Assembly (NCBI GenBank): GCA_964546935.1 | Contig: CAZJLJ010000005.1 | Location: 1 to 64,000, forward strand | From: JALYTY01 sp964546935 | GTDB lineage: Bacteria; Vulcanimicrobiota; Vulcanimicrobiia; Vulcanimicrobiales; Vulcanimicrobiaceae | Direction: 5' to 3' | DNA: 64,000 bases | Part shown: positions 57,787 to 64,000 of the stretch, in pieces | Layout of the letters: each line of letters opens with the position of its first letter | Numbering within the stretch: the first letter of the stretch is position 1 | The notes under the pieces: generated by a model | The model's input: the letters and a program-made list of their open reading frames with translations, nothing else | The model's database searches: none | What the model was told of the DNA's origin: nothing | Made by a program: the position numbers and the translations under genes

Positions 57787-60654
57787 CTGCGAGGAAATGC
57801 TCACAAGAAATGCGCGCGGGGTTAGACCGAACTGTTCGCCCGAACCCGTACTCAAATACTCTTGAATGGCATTTGGATCGCTGTAGAACTGGTTCTCCGG
57901 AATGAAACGTTGGTGTCCGAAGTACCCGTAGTACGAGACGGCGCTGTTGAACATGTTGTAGACGCCAACCCGTACTGCCAGATTCTTCGTGAACTGATAC
58001 CCAATGAAACCGTTCCACAGCGAGTACGGATCCCGCTGAGAGACGTTGTTGGTTCCGACGAAGTAGCCGTCGATGCGAGCTTCGAGGCCCGCAATCGTCG
58101 AGTAATCGAAGCCAATCGAGCCCTGATTGATCGGGATGCCCTGAATCTGGCCTCCGTTCACAATGAACGCATTGTTCTGCAGAATGTTGTCGTTTACGCC
58201 GAATTGCCGCGCCGATTGCACATCGAAAGCGTAGTCAACGTAAAACTGACGCGTGAACCGTTGCCGTCCGGTGAACTCGAGGCCCTTATACCGTGCCCGC
58301 GCCGCGTTGTAGGTCGTTGAAATGGAAAGAAATGGAAGCACGGTGCTCGGATTCGCAGGGTTGACGTTCGGACAGACGCTCGAGATCTTCGAAGCGAAGC
58401 CCGCGAGCAAAGAGGGCGGGATAGGAACCGTTCCCGGATACTGAGTGAGAGGCAAATCCGCAGCAAAGAGCTGATTGCTGACTTCGGTTTGGTACAGATT
58501 TAGCTGCACCGAGGAATCGCGCTGGAAGCTATGCGCGTACCCGAACTCGTAGTCGTTTGCCGCTTCAGGCTTGATACCGGGGTTACCGCCGTTACCTATG
58601 GTGTTATACGGCGTGCACGTCGGATTCAAGCTGGACGGATTTCCCGTGACTTGGACGGTGTTCCCAATCAGCTCCGCCGCCGGATCGCCGGTGGAACGCC
58701 CGTACGTCACGCGAAACACATCGTGTCCGGACTTCGGCCGCACGACAAAAGAAATTCTCGGATCGAAGCTAGTCTTTTGATCGGAGCTTGCCCTTTTCTC
58801 CCAGGCATTGAAGTACGTGGAGAAAACGGGATTTATCTGAAATGATCCCTTTACGAAAACGCTTCCGTACGAGGGATAGTACGGTGTCTCCCACGAGAAC
58901 TGATTTTGACCCGTAAACTGATAATCGAGACGCGTTTGCAGCTGGTGCTCCGAGAAATAGCCGAATCCAATATCGCTGTTCGCGTTTACGATGTCGTCAG
59001 TGAACAGATACCCTTGCGTGTTCAGAAACTGTGTGAAAGCCGTACCGGCGCAACACGTGCCGTCGGGATTTAGGCCCGAAGCGTTGACCGAGCTCTTGAA
59101 GTACTTGTAGTGGTTGAAGAAATAGTCGAGCGTGTACGTGCTGCGTTTATCGACCGTCGAAAATCGCCCGTGGTAATCGAACATATTCGTTCCGCGGTGA
59201 CGGTTTTCGCCGCCGCCGAACGGACCGCTGGAAGCAGCCGCTACTTGCGCCGGCGAGTAACACGCGGATGGATTGCCATCAACGGCCACGACGAGCCCGG
59301 ACTTGGCTCCGCCGGTGTCGCTTGGCAATGCGCACTGAATCGACGGATCGACACCCGGCTGCGCAGCTTGTACCTGCGCGAGACGAGTATCGTAAGGCAA
59401 GTTGTCGTTGTCGCCGTTTCCGGTTGAGTCGGAACGCTGCCCCGACGCGAACCAGGTTCCCGTTACGTTGGTATTGTTCGACAACGCATAGGTCAGTTTG
59501 GCAAGCCCGCCCCGCAGTTCCGTTTGTCCGCCGACATTGTACGTGTTGAGCGCGGTATTACAACTCGTAAGATCGGTGTAGTTATAAGGCGCGCCCGTCG
59601 AAGGCGTGAACGGACTTGGCGGTGGATTCGGAAGACACGCGCCGCCGTTGGCTAGATTAGAGTTATTGTTTGGGCGGCCGCTTTGCGCAATCCACTGGCC
59701 CGGATACTCGCCGTACGTTCCGGTCGTGGAGCCTGCGAGGGCATAACCCAAGCGTCCCAATGAACCGGTTGCAATTCCGGCGGTCACCAATTTCCCTTGA
59801 TCGCCGAATCCTTGCGTAAATTCATAGTGAGGCGCCCGAGTCGGCGAAAGCGTTTCCATGTCCACTGTGCCGCCGATCGAATCGACGCCGTATAGTCCGC
59901 TGGCGCCGGAACCGAACGTTACTTGCACTTTGCTCAGCTCGAAGTACGGTGAATCCGCAAAGTTAAAGGAGCCAGGATACGCGCCGCCGGGAGAATTGAT
60001 GCTATAGACGCCAAGCGGCCCGACCGGATGTCCGTCCAGTAACGCCTCGGTTTCGGATTCACCTAGGCCGCGAATGTTCAAGTAAATATCGTCGCCGACC
60101 GACGACGACAAGCCCGCAATATTTACACCCGGAATCGTTCGCAATTGATCTGCGAAGCGAAGATTATTCTCGTTCGCAACAAGCGTTGGATCTAGCGTTC
60201 GAGTGATCGTCGTGGTTGAAGCAATCGCGTTGCCCGCGGTGGACGTCGTACTGTAAATGGTACGTAAGCCGCCGGCGGTTGAAGTTACCCGCGAAAGGAC
60301 GAAGTTCGCCACAACGTCGTGCCCGGTCAACACCGCTACATCGGCGGTACGCGACGTGCTGTAATCGCGTGCGGTTGCGAGCAATGTATAAACGGCCGGG
60401 GCGAGATTAGTAAAATGAAAAACACCACGCGAGTCCGACGCCGTTTTGGAAACTTGCTGATTACCCGAGTACAACGTTACCGTTGCGTCGGGGATCGAGA
60501 GCGCAGTGCTTTGGTCTACAACTGTACCGGAGATGTTCCCCGTTCCGCCCGCGGTAGTCGCGGAAACGGACTGGGCGCAAACAGACACGGGGAAAAACAC
60601 AAGGCTGCCGATTGCGAAGGTCGCAAAGGCAGCGCGCAGGGCGCTAAACAACAT
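57781..60654 (-). CDS. TonB-dependent receptor with N-terminal carboxypeptidase-regulatory-like domain
   Basis: 957 residues; ATG 60654 with GAGGAG six bases upstream. Signal peptide (AAFATFAIGSLVFFPVSVCAQ), an Ig-like CarboxypepD_reg module (about 32-115: GNISGTVVDQSTALSIPDAT, GVFHFTNLAPAVYTLLATAR), a plug (FADQLRTIPGVNIAGLSSSV, GESETEALLDGHPVGPLGVY, KVQVTFGSGASGLYGVDSIG) and a large barrel ending LTPRAFLVSISSQL. No STN domain. Such receptors (Oar/SusC-like) import large or unusual ligands or serve adhesion. It is convergent with the B12 operon and has no riboswitch, so B12 is not implied. Ligand unknown. Confidence 0.9.
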   Translation of the reverse strand: MLFSALRAAFATFAIGSLVFFPVSVCAQSVSATTAGGTGNISGTVVDQSTALSIPDATVTLYSGNQQVSKTASDSRGVFHFTNLAPAVYTLLATARDYSTSRTADVAVLTGHDVVANFVLSRVTSTAGGLRTIYSTTSTAGNAIASTTTITRTLDPTLVANENNLRFADQLRTIPGVNIAGLSSSVGDDIYLNIRGLGESETEALLDGHPVGPLGVYSINSPGGAYPGSFNFADSPYFELSKVQVTFGSGASGLYGVDSIGGTVDMETLSPTRAPHYEFTQGFGDQGKLVTAGIATGSLGRLGYALAGSTTGTYGEYPGQWIAQSGRPNNNSNLANGGACLPNPPPSPFTPSTGAPYNYTDLTSCNTALNTYNVGGQTELRGGLAKLTYALSNNTNVTGTWFASGQRSDSTGNGDNDNLPYDTRLAQVQAAQPGVDPSIQCALPSDTGGAKSGLVVAVDGNPSACYSPAQVAAASSGPFGGGENRHRGTNMFDYHGRFSTVDKRSTYTLDYFFNHYKYFKSSVNASGLNPDGTCCAGTAFTQFLNTQGYLFTDDIVNANSDIGFGYFSEHQLQTRLDYQFTGQNQFSWETPYYPSYGSVFVKGSFQINPVFSTYFNAWEKRASSDQKTSFDPRISFVVRPKSGHDVFRVTYGRSTGDPAAELIGNTVQVTGNPSSLNPTCTPYNTIGNGGNPGIKPEAANDYEFGYAHSFQRDSSVQLNLYQTEVSNQLFAADLPLTQYPGTVPIPPSLLAGFASKISSVCPNVNPANPSTVLPFLSISTTYNAARARYKGLEFTGRQRFTRQFYVDYAFDVQSARQFGVNDNILQNNAFIVNGGQIQGIPINQGSIGFDYSTIAGLEARIDGYFVGTNNVSQRDPYSLWNGFIGYQFTKNLAVRVGVYNMFNSAVSYYGYFGHQRFIPENQFYSDPNAIQEYLSTGSGEQFGLTPRAFLVSISSQL

Positions 60655-60753
60655 GCGTAACTCCTCGAAGAAACCCGCTAAAGCACACGCTAGAGCGCTT
60701 TTCTTATCGAGGGATTATCCAGCTGTTAACGCTACCAGGAAGCGACTGTGCAC

Positions 60754-61161
60754 TTACCGGCGATGCATTTGCAGTTTGCGATAAATGCCCCGAATATCGC
60801 CGCCGAGCACCCATCCGAGCTTTCCTTTTAAAGGCCCGCTTACGATCACAATGCCGACGGCGTCGTCGGGTAGCGACGAATATTTCGACTGCACGAAATT
60901 GCTGACACAGCTTGAGACGATTCCGCGCGTTCCAGGCGGCGCTAGTAATGCGTGCGGCAAGAGAGCCTGCGCTTGATCCCAGGAGCCGCCTTGGTATTCA
61001 CGCATACGGAACCGTGAGTCCCAAACGAAAACGTCGGGATCGTCGCTCGTCCCGTACAGAACGATGTGATCGCCCGAACGTAAATGGCATTCGGCATTTG
61101 CCGGCGCCAATGCCGTCACGAAAAGCAGCAGCGTCGCCAAGAAAGCATCACGAATGCGCAT
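60754..61161 (-). CDS. small exported protein of unknown function
   Basis: 135 residues with a clear signal peptide (DAFLATLLLFVTALAPANA) and cleavage before ECHLRSG. Three mature cysteines (ECHL and VSSCVSN are the visible ones in the short domain). The end DDAVGIVIVSGPLKGKLGWV, then GGDIRGIY, resembles a KOW/SH3-like strand pair (GPLKGKLGWV). The start overlaps the end of the phosphatase gene by 14 bases, so the two are coupled. No family recognised. Confidence 0.65.
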   Translation of the reverse strand: MRIRDAFLATLLLFVTALAPANAECHLRSGDHIVLYGTSDDPDVFVWDSRFRMREYQGGSWDQAQALLPHALLAPPGTRGIVSSCVSNFVQSKYSSLPDDAVGIVIVSGPLKGKLGWVLGGDIRGIYRKLQMHRR

Positions 61162-62530
61162 CGTGATTCTCCGGGTCGTGCACGCGTATGGCGAGCACTG
61201 CTAGATCGTCGCGCGTACGATTACCGCCAAGCGCGCGAACTTGTGCCACTAGCTCGTCGGCGAGTAGCTGCGGCTGATTCGAGCTGCGCCCGATCAATTG
61301 CATCGCGCCGAGTTCATGCAACTGTTCGCCTGCCCGGTTCCGTGCTTCGGTAAGTCCGTCCGTTGCTAAAACGAGCGTATCGCCTTCTTCGAGGTACAGC
61401 GTCTTGGTTTCGAACGGCTCCTCCATTACGCCAAGGACGGGGCCGGTAACCGAAAGCTGCGACACACCTGATGAACGTCGAAGGAACGCCGAATCGTGCC
61501 CGGCGCTTGCGTATCGAAGCTGCAGCGTCTCCGTGTCGAGCACGGCGACGAACATCGACACGAACAGATACGGGTTTTCGACCGTCTGCGCAAAGGCGGT
61601 GTTGAACTCCGCGAGCATTGCGCCGGGATCGCGGCGGCGTAGCCCGATGCCGCGAATCGTGAATTTGATGAACGCGGTTAGCACGGCCGCATCAACCCCT
61701 TTGCCGCTCACGTCAGCGATCAAGATCAGCGCAAGCGTATCGGAGAGCCGATAAACGTCGAAAACGTCGCCACCCACGGCGACATGGCTGCTTGCCGAAA
61801 GATAGGCGCTCCCGACTTCCGCATTGGGAAGCGGAACGTGCTCGCTTCGAAAGGCACGTTGCAGCGTCTCGGTGATCGTGCGCTCCTCGGCGAGTTCGCG
61901 GTCCGCCCTCGTACGGAAGGCGTTGAAGAGAATCGCCAGCAGCCCGAAGACGAGCAGCCAAAAAACACGGCCCACCAGCGAGCGGTCCACTTGCTCCTGT
62001 GTCGAACGCGAGAGGCCCACGCCGGTCGCCGCCAGTGTCGAACGAATAGACTGAGTCGTCCGGTCTTCATAATCGGAGAAAAGTTTGTTCTCTTTGTCTA
62101 TTTGAGCGATGTCTTTGCCGGGGTGCGCTAGAAGCGGCTCGGCGATTTTTCGTCGCCAATTCGATTGAAGAGCCGCGTAGTCGTCGAGTGCGTCGGCGGC
62201 CGCGGAGAGATTTTCCCGGCGAAGAGTGTCGCGTAGCGAACGTTCCTTCTCGTCGAAGCGTGCTACCGCGTTGCGATACTGATCTTTATAGAACGGATCG
62301 CGCGTCAAAGAGTAGCCGCGGACGGAGTTCTCTTCATCGATCTGCAGCCGCGAAAGTTCTTCCAGCGAGACTTGGGCTTGTTGAATCGTCGAAAGGCGCG
62401 CGAAAGTAGCGACGGTGCCGGTACGCGTTTGAAACGCGCCTTGGACCGCAATGGCTACGGCGATCGCCAGGAACGCAGTAATGACAAGCGCTCCCGGAAT
62501 CCGGTAGAACGGTACTCGGCTTCTCACCAA
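61148..62530 (-). CDS. CHASE3-type sensor with PP2C (SpoIIE/RsbU) phosphatase domain
   Basis: 460 residues. TM1 (about 12-32), a periplasmic CHASE3-like four-helix segment (about 35-185: EELSRLQIDEENSVRGYSLT, RDPFYKDQYRNAVARFDEKE), TM2 (about 188-206) and a cytosolic PP2C domain: VGGDVFDVYRLSDTLALILI, ADVSGKGVDAAVLTAFIKF (metal aspartates), YASAGHDSAFLRR, LVLATDGLTEARN and RTRDDLAVLAIRV. All PP2C metal aspartates appear present. By family this would dephosphorylate an anti-sigma-factor antagonist in a partner-switching stress response; no such partner lies nearby. Confidence 0.9.
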   Translation of the reverse strand: MVRSRVPFYRIPGALVITAFLAIAVAIAVQGAFQTRTGTVATFARLSTIQQAQVSLEELSRLQIDEENSVRGYSLTRDPFYKDQYRNAVARFDEKERSLRDTLRRENLSAAADALDDYAALQSNWRRKIAEPLLAHPGKDIAQIDKENKLFSDYEDRTTQSIRSTLAATGVGLSRSTQEQVDRSLVGRVFWLLVFGLLAILFNAFRTRADRELAEERTITETLQRAFRSEHVPLPNAEVGSAYLSASSHVAVGGDVFDVYRLSDTLALILIADVSGKGVDAAVLTAFIKFTIRGIGLRRRDPGAMLAEFNTAFAQTVENPYLFVSMFVAVLDTETLQLRYASAGHDSAFLRRSSGVSQLSVTGPVLGVMEEPFETKTLYLEEGDTLVLATDGLTEARNRAGEQLHELGAMQLIGRSSNQPQLLADELVAQVRALGGNRTRDDLAVLAIRVHDPENHDAHS

Positions 62531-62603
62531 ATCGACTTACGTCGCAACGGCTTTCCGCCGGCTCCTAGGGGTCGCCATTTCCATCTCCGAACGTGAATGA
62601 GCC

Positions 62604-63953
62604 ATGCAAACGCAGATAAACCCCGGTCTTTTCAAGTCGTACGACGTTCGCGGGATTTATCCGTCAGAGCTGAACGACGACATCGCCTACGCGATCGGGC
62701 GCTGTTTCGTACCGCTCCTCGGAGCGAAGCGCGTAGTCGTAGGCCGAGATATGCGCCCGTCGGGCGAAAAACTGTACGAAGCTTTTGCGCGCGGCGTGAC
62801 GGAAGCCGGCGCGGACGTCACCTATATCGGATTGGTTTCTACCGACGCGCTGTACTTCGCCGTCGGTAAGTATGGCTTTGACGGCGGCGTCATGATCACG
62901 GCTTCGCACAATCCCGCGCAGTATAACGGGATGAAGTTCACGGGTGCACGCGCAGCTGCTCTCTCTTTGGAAACGGGACTCGCGCAGATTCGCGACCAGC
63001 TCGTACGCGGCACTCTTCCGCCGAAAGCCGAGAAGCCGGGAAAGATCGATGAGCGCGAAATTCTTGACGATTTTGCGGAACACTGTTTGTCGTTCATCGA
63101 TAGAACGAAAATCAAGCCCTTCAAAATCGCAATCGATGCCGGTAACGGCATGGCGGGAGAAACCGTTCCGCACGTGTTCAAGCATCTGCCGTGCGAAGTG
63201 ATCCCGCTGTACTTCGAACTCGACGGTACATTCCCGAATCACCCGGCAAGCCCGATCGAGCCGGAGAACATGGCCGATCTGCAGGCAGCGGTAAAGAAAC
63301 ACGGTTGCGATTTGGGCGTTGCGTTCGACGGTGACGCCGACCGCATGTTCGTTGTAGACGAGAAAGCGGAGCTCGTCGACGGCAGCACCGTCACGGCGCT
63401 GGTTGCACTCAACACGCTAAAGACGCATCCGGGCGCTAGAATTCTCTATAATTTAATCGGCAGCCGTAGCGTCCCCGAACTCATTACGAAGGCCGGCGGA
63501 ATTCCGATCCGTTCGAAAGTTGGCCACTCGATCATCAAGAAAGTGATGGCCGACGAAGATATCATCTTCGGAGGCGAGCATTCCGGACATTTCTACTTCA
63601 AAGACAACTGGTACGCGGATTCGGGGATGATCGCGCTGATGCAGTGCTTGGAAGTGTTCAGTGAAGCAAACAAGCCGGTAAGCCAAGTGATCGCACCGAT
63701 CGACACGCGCTTTCGTTCCGGTGAAATCAACAGCACGGTGAAAGATATTCCGGCGAAACTGCAAGAACTGCAAGACCGCTACAAGGATGCGCAGATCGAC
63801 TATCTGGACGGCGTTACCATTCAATATCCGCATTGGTGGCTAAACGTCCGGCCGTCGAACACCGAGCCGCTCCTGCGCCTGAACGTAGAAGGCGACACGC
63901 GCGAACTGATGGAGCAGCACCGGGATGAGGCGTTGGCGCTGATCCGCTCGTAA
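62604..63953 (+). CDS. phosphomannomutase / phosphoglucomutase
   Basis: 449 residues, alpha-D-phosphohexomutase family. Four domains: N-terminal GLFKSYDVRGIYPSELNDDI, the phosphoserine loop GGVMITASHNPAQYNGMKFT (S of ASHNP), metal loop GVAFDGDADRMFVVDE, sugar loop GGEHSGHFYF and the C-terminal phosphate-binding RPSNTEPLLRLNVEG. Interconverts hexose-6- and hexose-1-phosphates for nucleotide sugars (LPS, exopolysaccharide). GGEHSGH fits dual PMM/PGM (AlgC/ManB-like) enzymes. Divergent from the phosphatase gene; followed by another start ten bases later. Confidence 0.94.
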   Translation: MQTQINPGLFKSYDVRGIYPSELNDDIAYAIGRCFVPLLGAKRVVVGRDMRPSGEKLYEAFARGVTEAGADVTYIGLVSTDALYFAVGKYGFDGGVMITASHNPAQYNGMKFTGARAAALSLETGLAQIRDQLVRGTLPPKAEKPGKIDEREILDDFAEHCLSFIDRTKIKPFKIAIDAGNGMAGETVPHVFKHLPCEVIPLYFELDGTFPNHPASPIEPENMADLQAAVKKHGCDLGVAFDGDADRMFVVDEKAELVDGSTVTALVALNTLKTHPGARILYNLIGSRSVPELITKAGGIPIRSKVGHSIIKKVMADEDIIFGGEHSGHFYFKDNWYADSGMIALMQCLEVFSEANKPVSQVIAPIDTRFRSGEINSTVKDIPAKLQELQDRYKDAQIDYLDGVTIQYPHWWLNVRPSNTEPLLRLNVEGDTRELMEQHRDEALALIRS

Positions 63954-63963
63954 TAGAAACCAT

Positions 63964-64000
63964 ATGAGCCGGGTCGACATCGATGCAATGCGCCGCTACG
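63964..64000 (+). CDS. 5' end of a gene cut by the window edge
   Basis: ATG at 63964 opens MSRVDIDAMRRY, ten bases after the mutase stop. The short sequence would suit the start of a sugar-phosphate isomerase of the bifunctional glucose/mannose type, often beside such mutases, but twelve residues are not enough to decide. Confidence 0.4.
   Translation, partial: MSRVDIDAMRRY

Noticed and set aside
1..64000. CRISPR arrays, tRNA/rRNA genes, transposases, phage genes
   Set aside because: No regularly spaced repeats, cloverleaf tRNA sequence, rRNA core sequence or transposase/integrase motif was found on reading.

Overview
This is a scaffold from a GC-rich, diderm, respiring bacterium. The outer membrane is implied by two TonB-dependent receptors and a third large beta-barrel. 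Respiration is implied by a full 14-subunit complex I. The mix of a lone flagellin, carboxypeptidase-regulatory-like barrels and an NRAMP-type magnesium importer would suit a poorly cultured phylum such as Eremiobacterota (WPS-2); that placement is my inference. Four 100-N gaps are present. Two of them are flanked by identical 55-base copies, so this is a draft short-read, probably metagenomic, assembly. No rRNA, tRNA, CRISPR array, transposase or phage gene was seen.

Layout. 1-3.3 kb: tryptophan 2,3-dioxygenase, a kynureninase-like enzyme and a MATE exporter, translationally coupled. 3.3-5.0 kb: a small membrane protein, an inositol-monophosphatase-family enzyme and a DUF4149-like protein. 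5.0-15.6 kb (minus): a five-gene run plus a large barrel gene that I read as an undescribed chaperone-usher-like surface-fibre locus: barrel with Ig-like C-terminus, major subunit, PapD-like chaperone, 1368-residue adhesin ending in a subunit-like domain, and two minor subunits. 15.6-17.2 kb: an isolated flagellin with a structured leader that resembles a CsrA target. 17.2-20.3 kb: an M-box magnesium riboswitch and terminator in front of a soluble PRC-barrel/MgtE-N/CBS protein and an NRAMP homologue with non-canonical metal-site motifs. 20.3-32.4 kb: signalling and metabolic genes (PAS-GAF-GGDEF, PucR regulator, glutamine-synthetase-like enzyme, Tag glycosylase, Rrf2 regulator, crotonase, hybrid sensor kinase, amino-acid decarboxylase, aldo/keto reductase, RidA, secreted TPR protein), with a striking 162-nt multi-armed inverted repeat.

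32.6-47.3 kb (minus): nuoABCDEFGHIJKLMN in canonical order, nearly all with start/stop overlaps, ending in a MarR-family regulator. 47.4-53.9 kb: Ig-like exported protein, Na+/H+ antiporter, CobU, K+-channel-like protein, trypsin-like protease, HflX. 53.0-57.8 kb: vitamin B12 uptake, with a cobalamin riboswitch driving btuB-btuC-btuD and a divergent btuF-like lipoprotein. 57.8-62.5 kb: a second TonB receptor, a small exported protein and a CHASE3-PP2C (RsbU-type) phosphatase. 62.6-64 kb: a phosphomannomutase/phosphoglucomutase and the start of one more gene.

Shared themes are metal and cofactor control by riboswitches (Mg2+, B12), surface structures (fibre and flagellin), and c-di-GMP or phosphorelay signalling. 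Functions are assigned from motifs read directly; no database search was run.
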